A stretch of DNA of 42,162 nucleotides from the NCBI GenBank assembly GCA_018398765.1, contig JAHBMJ010002580.1, positions 49,569-91,730 on the forward strand. The letters run 5' to 3'. A program made the translations under genes and the position numbers. This DNA comes from Chromera velia (Eukaryota > Sar > Chromeraceae). Below, in pieces: positions 11,000 through 23,059 of the stretch (positions within the stretch are counted from its first letter, which is position 1; each line of letters begins with the position of its first letter). The notes beneath the pieces are model-generated. The model did no database searches and had not been told where the DNA came from. It saw only the letters and a program-made list of their open reading frames with translations.

Positions 11000-11479
11000 C
11001 TGGAGCCTGTGCATGATCAGGCATTCATTGCTCTAAAGAAAGCCGTCTTTAAGCTTGCCACCCTTGCACTGCCTGACCCCAGTCAGCCTGTCTACATTGC
11101 ATACGACGCCTCATAGTCGCATCAAGCCATCGGGGCAGTTGCCATTCAGCACTATCAGAAGACAGGGGTATACCGTCCGCTTGCCTTCGGCTCCCGCCGC
11201 CTGACCCCCACCGAGGCACGCTACCCAGTGAGGGAGTTAGAGCTGTTGGCGATTGTCTATTTTATGAAAGTTTGGCGTCATTTCCTGACGCCTGGGTCGG
11301 AGTTTTGGACAGATCACAAGAGTTTAAAGAATTTGGGGAAGTCGTTCGAGCACTGCAGTCTGCGTGTGAGACGGTGGATTAAGTTTCTAGAGGAAGTGGC
11401 GGTTCTGATCAAATATATTCCGGGGAGGGCGAACATCGTTGCCGACACACTTTCCCGCAATCCGCTCCCTTTGGTCTAG
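11000..11479 (+). pseudogene. Inner element RNase H domain, joined to protease without the RT core
   Basis: It begins at the sequence that normally follows the reverse transcriptase thumb (EPVHDQAFIALKKAV, about 11007) and enters RNase H: YIAYDAS (11093 onward), [27 protein letters not shown] with the catalytic Glu, and FWTDHKSL with the catalytic Asp at about 11302. It ends in [14 protein letters not shown]. An in-frame TAG at 11114 falls at [11 protein letters not shown], a glutamine-compatible spot, and another TAG lies at 11477. The fingers/palm region with the FxDD motif is absent between about 10960 and 11007. Confidence 0.85.
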
Positions 11480-11653
<174 letters not shown>

Positions 11654-11684
11654 TAAGCAGCGTCAGTGCCGGACAACCTTGAAG

Positions 11685-12935
<1,251 letters not shown>

Positions 12936-13169
12936 CACACGTCGTTGTGTAAGCTGTACTGCCACGAAGGACGGAGCCGTCCGGCCGTCCGATTGCCCTC
13001 CTGGGCTGACGAAGAGTATGAAGTCGAAAAGGTCCTCGGTGTTCGGGGAAGAGGCAGAGGAACCCAATACTACATGCAATGGGTGGGGTTCCCTGAGAGT
13101 GAAGCGTCTTGGGAGCCAGTCTCCCACCTTCGAAATGTAAAGGAGAAAATCGAAGAATTCAAGCGATGA
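12936..13169 (+). pseudogene. Inner element chromodomain (C-terminus of integrase)
   Basis: In the same frame as integrase, EYEVEKVLG through [21 protein letters not shown] to KIEEFKR is a classic chromodomain, with aromatic cage-type positions Y, W and W. In chromoviruses this domain steers integration toward marked chromatin. The stop is TGA at 13167-13169. Confidence 0.93.
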
Positions 13170-13266
13170 TCAAAGTGAATAGACAGGAATTGTATGGTCA
13201 ATTTTGGTTGGCAGTTAACTGCAGAAAAGCTGAGAAGAAGAACAGAGCGCGTGGGACACACGCTCT

Positions 13267-13280
13267 AAGGGGGAGGGGCA
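13267..13280 (+). promoter_or_regulatory. Inner element polypurine tract
   Basis: AAGGGGGAGGGGCA directly precedes the 3' LTR, the usual place for second-strand priming. Confidence 0.85.
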
Positions 13281-13635
13281 CGTAACATAGTGAGGCGAGC
13301 CATGGGACCGGCCAATCCCGGGGTGAGCCGAACTAACGTGCACCACCGCCGCACGGGACGCCTGCAGCTCAGAGACCAACACACACACGCAGGCTCATGG
13401 AGGCGCCGCCATGCCAGTCTGTATTAGAAGAGAATTAATTTATAGTAAAATAAAATAGAAATAAAATATAATTAATTCAATTAGCTGCGTATAGCCTGGA
13501 TTGAGTAAACAACAGTTGCTTGCAAAGCTTCTAGAAGCAGTTTGGAAGTGAACCTTGAACTGACAAACTTTTTGTAGTAGAGATCTAACTGAACTAGGTG
13601 CGATCACTTAAGAGAAGAGGAGTTACCTCCTTATG
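13281..13635 (+). repeat. Inner element 3' LTR
   Basis: 355 bp beginning CGTAACATAG and ending CTCCTTATG. The last dinucleotide differs from the 5' copy by C to T. It is followed by CCCAC. Confidence 0.94.
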
Positions 13636-13640
13636 CCCAC
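13636..13640. repeat. Target-site duplication of inner element, right copy
   Basis: CCCAC, identical to 8591-8595. Confidence 0.92.
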
Positions 13641-14338
13641 TGACTGTCTCCGCTTCCCATGTCTGCATCCTCATGTCTGGAAAGACCTACCGGCAATACT
13701 GCTTCGAATTCAAATTCTCCTGCATTGCTGTACCCTTGAAAATTAAACGTCGTCCCTGCAGTTTTATTGAATGGGGTCTCTCCTCCTTGGTCACTTCCCT
13801 GGAAACCCGGTGTCGCTGTGAAGCTCTTTGCTGCTGTTTGGGGTTCACTCACCACAACATCACTCTGAGGGTGTTGGGGTCCCCAGTCGTCTGTGGGCGC
13901 ATGCGGAGTGTGTAAAGGTCTGTGTGCCTTGAACCCATCTGCTTCCTTCCACTTCACTGGGGAGGCAGTCTGGTCATCATCCGATTTCCTCCCATCTCTC
14001 TTGCTGTGTGTCTGTCCGAGGGCCTTCTCATTCCATTGGGTCTTCGAAAAACGCAAACCACGACGCGTCTTCTTCTTCTTTTCCAGCTCTTCGTCCCGAC
14101 CCTCCTGAATGATGTCCTTCGATTGCTTGTGACCCTTCCTCGCTCTGCATTTCTTCTTGCCCATAGACCCCGAGGGCAACCATCGCTGCATTTCTTCAAC
14201 GACTCCGGACAGAAGAAGATAAACAGACTCGTATTGGTCATCCAGGGTCGCAACGGAGATGTCCTTCAGTTCCTCTACACTCTTCACGAGGAACGCAATT
14301 GCACAGAAAATCGGGTCCACTTCTCTATGTGGCCTCAA
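13636..14338 (-). pseudogene. Outer element ORF, N-terminal part (interrupted)
   Basis: A minus-strand frame of about 234 residues from a TTG at 14338 down to the insertion site; an in-frame TGA lies upstream at 14395-14393. The first ATG is about 50 residues in, so either translation starts there or the first part is a relic. The protein has a leucine/valine-rich N-terminal region. A basic segment with KKKK and GRKSDDD follows, then a Gly/Phe/Thr-rich segment (TTFNFQGYSNAGEFEFEA). No known Gag, Pol or host domain is recognised. It continues in frame at 8595 once the nested element is removed, giving about 382 residues in total. It could be a divergent Gag or a captured gene. Confidence 0.6.
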
Positions 14339-14503
14339 CGTTATCGCAATAATAAGAGAAAGACCTACAAGAACTCTGAAAAACGAACAGACTCAATGCA
14401 CCCAGAGAAGATCGTCGTCTGGTGCGAAAGAATGCCTGCCGTCTGCCGTTTAACGATACAGAGATTCGTCTCTGATTATAAACAGAACAGATTGGTCCCT
14501 GAC

Positions 14504-14521
14504 TAACTTACTCTGCTGCCA
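14504..14521 (-). promoter_or_regulatory. Outer element primer-binding site
   Basis: On the minus strand TGGCAGCAGAGTAAGT begins at the base next to the outer 5' LTR. It starts with TGG as a tRNA-complementary site should; the tRNA is not identified. Confidence 0.65.
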
Positions 14522-14748
14522 CGTAGAGTTATGGTGCTGCTAACGTACGGGGCTATAAGATCTGAGAGTTGGACATGCATTGTTCGTACTTCTCTTTAGT
14601 CTTACACACAGGCAAGACTATACTTCTGAATTAACTTGCATGCGAACCAATTAATACAATGCATGCATACACATACATATGCGCCATACGCTTGACATGC
14701 GCACACTACGTGCAGCTCTGACAATGCCTACAACCTCATAATGTAACG
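14522..14748 (-). repeat. Outer element LTR, 5' copy (right)
   Basis: 227 bp with plus-strand ends CGTAGAG...GTAACG, followed by ATAAG. It is the partner of 7401-7627. Confidence 0.92.
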
Positions 14749-14758
14749 ATAAGAACAA

Positions 14759-14905
14759 ACCAGAACTCCCATCTATGAAGATAAACACGCAAACATTGAA
14801 CTTCTCTTCACTTTCATCTTTCGTGCTTGAATAACGAACTCTCCACTTCTATCTTTCTATCTGTTTGCATGATAGTCTTTCCATTTTCATCGTCCAGACT
14901 CCAGA
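14759..14905 (+). repeat. Second, short copy of minisatellite leader plus 2-3 degenerate units
   Basis: It matches 5708-5850 in the same orientation, including ATGAAGATAAACACGC and the CTCTCCACTT / TTTGCATGATAG unit parts. Here the array never expanded. Confidence 0.8.
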
Positions 14906-15435
14906 CAGTCTTTTTGCAAGACGGCCCTGAGGATTAATACTAAGAGGCTTTGGTCTAGACGATTTTTTGCTGGGCCCCGGCATGCCACTGGAGCCTGTGG
15001 AAGTGGCATCCTGCATTCATGCATGGCACTGACATGGCACTGACATTGATCGTCCGAAGACAACCTGTCCGAAGCTCAGCTAGACTGACATCCTAGCTCG
15101 ATTATCGATCCTAGCTCGATCGATCTGACTGGTTCAGACATCAAGTACTACGGGCTGTTTCTGATCTCAAAATTTCTTGAGGATCCTAGCTGTCGAATTT
15201 CCTTTTGTAGTTAATTGGAGATGGCGGGAGCTGAAGAGCGTCGGTCTTGAACTTGATAAAAATTGAACGAGAAAGAGAAAAGATACACCAGCTGTTTCCG
15301 GACTGGCTGACGGGGGCGTGCAGAAAAGACAAGACTTGCGTGCCCGGAGGCCGGCAGACTTTCAATTTTCATTTTGTGCTGCTACAGAAGCAGCTTCAAC
15401 ATCAGGATTTCTCTTCAGACACTTGACTTCTCGTG
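14906..15435. other. Upstream region of the transporter gene
   Basis: No gene is seen. It holds short palindromic clusters (CTAGCTCGAT, ATCGATCCTAGC) around 15090-15125 and presumably the promoter and 5' UTR of the gene starting at 15436. Confidence 0.4.
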
Positions 15436-17445
15436 ATGCAAGGTGACGGGGGCCACGTGCGGTGCCTCCGCCGTCTCCCCATCAAGGTCCTCAAAAAAGA
15501 GGAGACCTGCCTCAGTCCACTCACCCTCAAGGCCACACAACAGGGGGAATTTAAAAGCAAACCACAGTTGAGAAAGGCACTGCACTGGTATGACATTTTC
15601 AGTCTCGCTTTGGGGAAAATGATTGGGAGTGGTATCTTCGTTCTCCTTGGCATTGCCGCCCGAGCAGCAGGCCCGTCAGTGGTCCTGTCACAGATATTAG
15701 GGGGCTTGGCGGCCCTCCTCTCTGCAATGTGCTACACAGAATTCACCACTCGTCTTCCAAAGTCTGGGTCTGCGTATGCTTACACTCTGACAAGTTTGGG
15801 GGAGTTGCCTGCTTTTCTGGTCGGGTGGATCATGTTGATGGAATACGCAGTCGGGTGTGCAGCCGTTGCAAGGGGGTGGGCTGCATACGCTGTGGCAGCA
15901 GCAACTGGTATTTGGGCTTTTATCCGCAAAGGCAAATTCGACCTGGGAAGTCAAACTGAACACACTGGGGTGTCAATAGTTGACATAAACTTTCTCGCTC
16001 CTGTGCTGATATTGTTTTTGGGTTTTTTGGTTTCATTCGGCATCAAACAATCCAGCCGAGTGGGGTATGTGTTGACTGCAAGCAAATTGGTGGCAATTCT
16101 GATCACCATCTTTGCGGGCATCCCTTTTTGGGATATGAAGAACAACTGGAAGGATTTCTTTCCCAACGGCCTGGGGGGAACCTTCGCAGGGGCGGGCATG
16201 ATCTTTTTCGCTTATACGGGTCGGTCAGTCAGCCGCTTTGCTCGCTCTCTTTTGCAGATCACTTCCAGTCTAACATCGGATTTGAAGATGGGATAGGAGT
16301 AGGGGTAGAGCAATGTCTCACAGCCGTCTACCTGTCTGCCTGCCTGTCTGTAGATGAAGAAAAAGAAAAGGAGGGGGGAAAGAATTGATACGTTCATGTG
16401 CGGCTTGCCTCCCCTTGCCTTCACAGCGAGCCGTCCCTGTCGCTTTTTCGTGCCACGACCCCCTGTGCGTTTGTGCAGCAGCCATTTCCCTTTCTTTATG
16501 TCCTCCCCCACCAGTCTCCCTCTTTCTTCCTCAATTTCCGAACGTTCCCCTGCAGGATTTGACGCTGTCACGACAGTGGCAGAGGAGGCCGTGAGTCCCT
16601 CCACGGGTATGCCTGCGGGCATTCTGGGGGCAGTCTCGGCGACGTTGGTCATCTACGCAGCCACGGGGATGGCTGTGACTTTGTTGCAACCCTACTCGCT
16701 CGTCAGCACAGAGACGCCCCTCGCGTCCGGATTCGCCTCTAGAGCCCCATGGGCAGCAGTTTTGATTTCTTTGGGGGGGGTGATTGGAATTACCGCAGGG
16801 CCCATGGTGGCCCTCCTTGCGCAGCCTCGCGTGACGCTAGCGTTAGCGCGTGACGGTTGGATTCCCTCTTGTCTTGGAAAGGTAAACGAGAGAACGCAGA
16901 CACCCGTGAGAGCCACCTGTCTGGTGGCTGTCGTGAGTGCGTGTCTGGCGTTGGTGTTTGACATCGATTTCCTTGGGTCTCTGGTGTCGATGGGGTCTCT
17001 GGCTGTGTTTGCAGCGGTGTGTGCTGGTGTGGCTGTTGTTAGGATTGAGGAGGTGGCGCTGCGTCGGTTGAGGGTTGCGCAAGATGGGGGGACGGGGGCG
17101 GGGGGGGGCACGGGGGAGGAGAACGGACGGACGGGNNNNNNNNNNNNNNNNNNNNNNNNNNNGGGGGGGGGATTGGATGGAGACGATGAGGGTGAGAGGA
17201 GTGGAGAGGAGGGTGAGGTACTGCAAGGGGGGGCGGGAGGAACGGGAGCACAGGAGCGACCTCTGCTAGGAGGAGGGAGGGGAATGGGGTCGATGGAGAG
17301 ATCAGGAGGGGGGTGGAGGGCGTTCTCTAGACATCATTCTCTGCAGGTAGCGGGGGGGGAGGAAGGGAGATGGATGGCTGCTTGATCTATGTGTTTGGGT
17401 TTTTGTGGGTCTCTTGGTGGGTATTTGTGCCTCGGCTCTTCCTGA

Positions 17446-17483
<38 letters not shown>

Positions 17484-18403
17484 ATGTACTTGAAGAAAAG
17501 AAGGGAGAAGAAGAAACAGAAAGTCTGTCTGCCTGGCTGTGTGGGGATGAAACGATTTTTGAAGACGTTCTAGCTGTCTCTTTTTCTTTTTCTTTCTGTC
17601 CGATGTTCGTGTTGCCTGAGTGTGTGCAGGTGGAGACGAGACGCGGCAGTCACGGTCTCTCCCTTCCGGGGGGTGGGGGGTCCAGGGGAGAGGATTTCGA
17701 GTGTTTTGAGCTGTTTCTTCCCACAGGACTGACTGTGCTTGCAATTTCTGTTTTTGCGGCAGGGGTGATGGGATTGACAGGGGTGATGCTGAACGAGACG
17801 GGATTTACAACAGCATTGGTGAGAGACGTCAGGGGTGCGGCAACTCATTATCCTGGCTCGTTTGCTTTTGCAGCCATTTCTCTTTGCGCGATTGTGGGAG
17901 GTTTTGTCGGTGTGTGCGTGCAGTTGTATTTGGCAGGTAGTAGCCCTCTGGGTCGTGCGTCTGTCTTTACCCGTCGTAACTATATTCTGAACATGGGAGG
18001 GATGCGCACGAAGAGTGCGCGAGAGAAAGCAGAGGAAGAGCTTCTCCGTGAGGGTGTGACCTCTGATGGTGCAGCTCTGATTTCGAACATGTGGGAGGTT
18101 GGAAGTACAAATCAGATCTACCGAGTTCCATTCGCCCCTTTCCTTCCTCTCCTAGCTATCGGTGTGAGTCTCTGCCTGCTTACCTCTCTTCGCAAGGGAT
18201 GCTGGCAGTTTGTTCTCACCTGGGTTGCCCTGGGTCTGGTTGTGTATGCAATGGACGTGGTTCTAGTGATTGCTGCCGGGGCTTCTGAGGATCTGAAGAG
18301 ATCGGACTTGATCTTCAGAAGAAGCATTTCCGCAACAGACGACGAGGGGGTGGCGGTACCGGTACTGTCGTCGAGGGAGGGAGGGGATCAGGAGGAGAGC
18401 TGA
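15436..18403 (+). CDS. Cationic amino acid transporter (CAT/SLC7-like, APC superfamily), three exons
   Basis: An integral membrane permease, probably moving basic amino acids across the plasma membrane or an organelle membrane. Exons are 15436-16219 (GTCGGT donor), 16556-17346 (GTAGCG donor) and 17630-18403 (TGA), giving about 782 aa; phases agree at both junctions. Family hallmarks: HWYDIFSLALGKMIGSGIFV at helix 1, TEFTTRLPKSGSAYAY, GWIMLMEYAVGCAAVARGWA, and FFAYTG|FDAVTTVAEEAV, where the first intron splits the conserved segment. APWAAVLISLGGVIGIT and LARDGWIP follow. Exon 2 ends in a long Gly/Glu/Arg-rich loop containing a 27-N assembly gap (17136-17162), so its true length is unknown. Exon 3 supplies the last membrane helices and a polar tail. 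The start is the ATG at 15436. The substrate is inferred from family only. Confidence 0.88.
17450..17482. repeat. (CTGT)n microsatellite in transporter intron 2
   Basis: About eight CTGT units lie inside the 17347-17629 intron. Confidence 0.95.
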
Positions 18404-18660
18404 CTGTCTAGCTAGCTAGGCTAAGCTCGCTAGGAGGAACGAAGGGTGGCAATCAGAGCTAGAATCAGAGCTGTATCCAGACTCAGCTGTGTATAAAAGA
18501 ATTTAGATACCGAAATTTGCACAGATTTGTGTACAGATCTTCAAGTTTTAAAGAACATGCCAGTGGTTTGAGTGTAACTTTATAAGTATACCTTTCAAAA
18601 AAAAAACTGTATGAGTATATTTTACTGATCAGTGATAAGTGCATGATTTGGTGGCGCCCC
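18404..18660. other. Transporter 3' flank
   Basis: Presumed 3' UTR and AT-rich DNA. No polyadenylation signal can be assigned with confidence. Confidence 0.4.
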
Positions 18661-18727
18661 ATTAGTGATTAGTGATTAGTGGTACATGCAGAGCACTGTC
18701 ACCGTTTTGTCTAGCCTAAAGAGGTTG
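18661..18727 (+). repeat. Dispersed repeat, copy 2
   Basis: ATTAGTGATTAGTGATTAGT, then GAGCACTGTCACCGTTTTGT and AGAGGTTG. Same family as 2128-2180 (inverted) and 34972-35031. Confidence 0.7.
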
Positions 18728-18807
18728 ATTATACAGTAATTTATGCTAACGATTATGTACTAGTAATGTATACTTTTCGGATCGATGTGTCATTGTGTAT
18801 CAAGCAA

Positions 18808-19296
18808 CCCTGCAGGTAGCTAAAATTTTACGGGATTTTAGCCCAGGATTTTAGTAGCGGATTTTACGGGATTTTGGCCAGGATTTTAGTGGATTAAGGC
18901 GGATTTTGCCCTGCTGGACTATTTTTCCAGGATTTTAGAATCAAAAATCCTGGCTCTAGGGATTATAAAGACTAAAATCCTAGATCATAGGATTTTAGAA
19001 ATGAATGCCAGGATTTTACAAGATTTTACAAGATTATATCTTTCCCGTAAAATCCCGTATAATCCCATAAAATCCCGTATAATCCCGTAAAATCCTAGGA
19101 AGAGACTAGGATTTTAGTTTTCTTCCAGGATTTTAAATTCTAAAATCCTAGGTATAGGGATTATATTTTTAACGTTAAGAGTCCGGCAGAATCCTGGGTA
19201 AAATCTGTCAAAATCCGCTAAAATCCTGGCCAAAATCCCGTAAAATCCGCTAAAATCCTGGGCTAAAATCCTGCAAAATCCTAGCTACCTGCAGGG
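18808..19296. mobile_element. Foldback (large inverted-repeat) element built from GGATTTTA-type motifs
   Basis: The two ends are inverted copies over roughly 100 bases. CCCTGCAGGTAGCTA opens it and TAGCTACCTGCAGGG closes it; both arms then read GGGATTTTAGCCCAGGATTT inward with small gaps. The left half is dominated by GGATTTTA and the right half by TAAAATCC, so the whole 489 bp can fold on itself. The ends contain the 8-bp palindrome CCTGCAGG (18809-18816 and 19288-19295). It could be part of the terminal repeat or an 8-bp target duplication; sequence alone cannot decide. No coding capacity. Confidence 0.8.
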
Positions 19297-19323
19297 AATA
19301 GTTAATCATATGCATAGCGGCAG

Positions 19324-19557
19324 GCTGAGGACTAGGCGCCGGCTAGAGAAAAAAAAAAGTAGACAATCTCGGGAGATCTTTTTTTTTTTTTAACTTTTTG
19401 ACCCTGAACAACACTTAACAACAGTTGTGCAACACACAAACAACACTTGTGTAACAGTTGAACAACAGTTGTTTAACTGAAAAAGAAAAAAAAAAAAAAG
19501 AAGACGATCTAGGGAGATTTTTTTTTTTTTTTCTCTAGCCGACGCCTAGGCTGGGGA
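19324..19557. mobile_element. MITE with terminal inverted repeats and 8-bp target duplication (hAT-like)
   Basis: CTAGGCGCCGGCTAGAG plus an A-run at 19332 is the inverted partner of the T-run plus CTCTAGCCGACGCCTAG ending at 19549. The flanks GCTGAGGA (19324-19331) and GCTGGGGA (19550-19557) form an 8-bp duplication with one transition. The interior of about 170 bp holds AACAAC/GTTGTT repeats and has no coding frame. TIR plus 8-bp duplication fits a hAT-mobilised MITE. Confidence 0.7.
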
Positions 19558-21111
19558 TAACATATTGATTGATTGATTGCATGATTGATTAGTTTCGTGC
19601 TACGACTTCTTGCTAAGTCCATCTGTTCGTAAGACTGTTGCCAGATTAAGCAAGATATATATGTTTTAAGTGCCGACATGCAATTAAAGATCCATGCACG
19701 TCCTAACAAAAGCGTACACCACTGGCATCGGTAGCCACATGCAATAGCATAACCTAGCGCGTAACAGCGCTGTTCTAAGTGTTCTTAAACCTTCTTATAT
19801 ATTCTAAAACATCAATGCTATATGCTATGCTATATAAAGTACAGTGCAAGTGGCACGATATGTCAAAACCCAAATCTAGACCCAAATCTGCCAGTAAAGT
19901 TGACAATTAAGTTGTAAACAAAAAAAAATCTTCAAAATTTAATCTGAAATTTTTCTAAAATGTGCTCCAGAATACCCCATACTACTATTAATCTACTAGC
20001 TCGTCTACTACTAGGTCTACTAGCTATTGTGTAGAGTTTGAATTCACTCCGAAAAATACTATTTAAAATTGTTTACTATATGTATGTAGGCATTGACTGA
20101 TTAATTTATTGACAATACATGCCAGTACGTCAAAGGTGTTTAATCACGAAATATATTTATTTACTAGTTACTCACTTCAAAAGTAATATAATCAGGAATA
20201 TATTCAGGAATATATTCCTAAATTAATTAAGGGGGGGTCCCCCCCGGGCTACATTTTTGATTTTTTTTTTTAAACATAGTTTATGACTACAAAAAATTGG
20301 TTTTGAAAAAGATAAACAGGGGCTATCTAGCTGTTAGACACTATTAATAGGCAGTAGTGTAACAGTTACTATACTAGACTATGTTACAGTGTTGCTAGAA
20401 TTTTATAAAATCTTATAATTTATAAACTTATTAAACTAGCAAATAACATATCATATTAATACGCGGTTAAAAGTTCATACACGTTCTTATTGCATGAATA
20501 TGCATACACTACACCAAAACACGCATGCACACTGCAGTACACACTGTATAGCGAAAGGAGGCCTTACTGTATGCACTACGTAGGATACACTCTTTTTCAC
20601 TTTCAGCATTCGAACGCGAAACACCAAAACACCATAAGCACTGTCAACCAAAAAATCATCTGGGTACAAACCTAGGTACAAACAAGCAGAAAGATGTATG
20701 CAAAGACATAAATGTAGATATCAATCATGCAAACGTGCATACAAATAAGAGAAACATGCACACATCGACGTTAATTAAGACTCGTTGAGTCGTTGCCCTC
20801 CTTTTCAAATTTTATCTTTTGGCTGGGGGGCGGCCCTTCGCTTTTGCACCTCCAGACTGAGTCCGCACTGGAGCACTGGGGGCCGATCTAATTGGTGTGG
20901 GCTTTGGGGGCCTTGCTGCTTCTCGTTGTATTACCTTCTACCACGCAACTTCACGCATGCTGATGTACGAACCTCGGTTGTTATAGTCTTGGTATGTTGC
21001 CATGTTTTTTCCATTCACTGTCCTTTCCATCCATCTAATCTGAAGGATTCCCCCTGCTTCCTGACTTCCTTCTTCAGCATCTTCAATTAGAAGCTTGGTT
21101 TGTGGTGCGAC
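19558..21111. other. AT-rich intergenic region
   Basis: No gene is supported. It contains short palindromic A/T tracts, GGGGGGGTCCCCCCC at about 20231-20245 and a few short open frames. The frame at 20785-21090 (plus) has no recognisable domain. Confidence 0.5.
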
Positions 21112-21699
21112 CTACGCCTTCAGCTTTTTTGACTGAATCAGATTAATTCCTGAGCTTGACTTGTATTGAACTTCAATCACATCACCATGCTCGAGGTTAT
21201 CGTTCACAAACTCTGGGGGGGGGACGTCGAGACCTAAGAGAGGTCTTCCTCTACTAGAGGAAGAACTAGAAGAGGCGGCAGCCTCGCTTCCCGTCTCGGT
21301 GGTCTCACCTCTCTTCCGCTTTGGCTGTGGGAGGCCGGCCAGCTGTTCAGCCTGCGCTTGCTGAGCTGCAACTAATCCCAAAGAGACCATTTGGGTGGCA
21401 ATGGCCTGTTTCTCCCCCTCCTCTGCTTTTTTCAGCTGCTGTTCATAAACCTGTCGCATGATCTTTCTCCCCTGCTTCTCTTGATTGCTCTGAAAAGCAT
21501 GCTACACCTGTTTGGCCGTCCACCCCTCTCCTAAATTGTGCTTCCGTCTTGTATCGAATGCTTTGTCATGCAGTCTCAAATTGATCCCTCTACTGCTTCT
21601 GGCTGTTGTCCCGCAGGAATTGCATGTATACAATTCTACAGGTTTGCCGAGCGGTGGCTAAACTGCTTTGAAGAAGTCTCGTACATCCACTTGACTCAT
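21112..21699 (-). pseudogene. Small zinc-finger-like protein with nuclear-type basic motif, two in-frame TAG codons
   Basis: Reading from the ATG at 21699 gives a 195-codon frame to TAA at 21112, interrupted by TAG at 21660-21658 and 21504-21502. The translated part holds YTCNSCG...INLRLHD, a C-x2-C...H pattern like a BED or C2H2-type finger (about codons 25-50). A helical Q/E-rich segment (YEQQLKKAEEGEKQ), a basic PKRKR motif and a poly-Ser stretch follow. The last 116 residues are uninterrupted. The function is unknown; it may be a gene fragment or transposon-derived DNA-binding protein. Both breaks being TAG in one frame fits C-to-T decay, as in the LTR elements. An intron removing the breaks is possible but no convincing splice sites are seen. 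Confidence 0.45.
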
Positions 21700-22680
21700 T
21701 TTCAAACTATAGAGTTAATCGTCTGAACATATCAGGCCTTAGTCATCTCAGACGGGTATCATAGCTTGCTGTGACTTTAAGTTTGCATCTTACCTTATGT
21801 TTGAAACTCATGCATGAAGACCCAATTTTTGATACAACCTGTACAATCGGCTATTCGGCTCCGAATGCATACACCGATGGCCACGGCCACTAGTAAGAGC
21901 GGTAGGCCGCGCCGGCGCATGCATGGCTGGCCCGGGCTGCATGGGCTGGGCCATGTATGCAGTGTACTAGATGTGCACAAGCCTCTAGACTACTCCAAAA
22001 ACATTTGTTTTTATAACGTAAAAAAAAACCACGCACCATTAGAATGACTTAAGGTATTAAAGACTAGTAAGAATCGGACTTTGGCTAATTAATCACTTTA
22101 TTCAATCACATTCAATCACTTCATGGGATAATTAAATATATTCTAATCATAAGTGACTAAACACCTTTGCAGTACGTGTGTATAGTTGCATCTGTTTTTT
22201 GATCCTGATCAACGGTATGTACACAATGAAGGTCAACGGTCAACTCCATCTTAACATTGTTAATTCAGCCCTCATCGGGACGATTCGGAAGCTAGGTCCA
22301 TAAAATCGACCCGGGGTTGCATCATAACTTGCATGTGTATCTTTTCAATGCAATCAGATTCTCCTGATGAGGCGAGTCAGTCAGCGAAGCGATTGAGTCT
22401 CCAGTCGACCACGCACGCATGAGCTGGAAGGAGGCCTTGACCGTGCCTGCCGTCTCGGAGACTCACGCAGTCCCCCGCGTGGTCAGGTCAGGTTTGCATG
22501 GGTACCCGCATGGCCTGAGAGGGATCGAGGATCGATGTGAGGAATCGATCGAGGAGGAACGAAGACCAGGTAAAGTGATTTGAGAATGAAAAGAGACGAG
22601 ACTGAAGAGCAAGCAAGAGGAGGCAGAGGGACGGACAGAGAAACCCTCTCGTTTTTTCTCTGTCTTCTGTTGATGAGAGA
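21700..22680. other. Intergenic region, no gene seen
   Basis: AT-rich to about 22,330, then mixed. A GC-rich palindromic patch with GGCCCGGGC lies near 21905-21960. Confidence 0.5.
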
Positions 22681-22728
22681 GACTGACGCACTCACACACG
22701 CACACACGCACACACGCACTCACACACA

Positions 22729-22769
<41 letters not shown>
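22681..22769. repeat. (CA)n microsatellite
   Basis: ACGCACAC units pass into a long CA run. Confidence 0.95.
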
Positions 22770-22772
<3 letters not shown>

Positions 22773-23059
22773 CAAGCACTCACCCAGACAAAGTCGTTGA
22801 GTCCGAATCGACGCCCGCAGTTTCCAGAGCCATTCATTCACCTGTGAATATGCACCCCCTTCACGATTGACAATGGGAAGACGCACGGTTTTGGTGGCTG
22901 GATTCATTCGCACAAGCTGCGCAGGCTCATGCTACTTAGGATCCACTCGACTGAATCCGATCCGACTGCAGACCAGGTCAATACAGACTTCGCTCGATAG
23001 GTTTGCGCGTTCAAAACGTCTTCCCCTTCAGGATCCGCCATGAATGAAAACGAACCTTC

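Noticed and set aside
22362-22400. CTGATGAGGCGAGTCAGTCAGCGAAG resembles a hammerhead ribozyme core
   Set aside because: The second core strand reads GAAG instead of GAAA, and I could not pair the outer stems (the CAGATTCTC upstream has no partner downstream).
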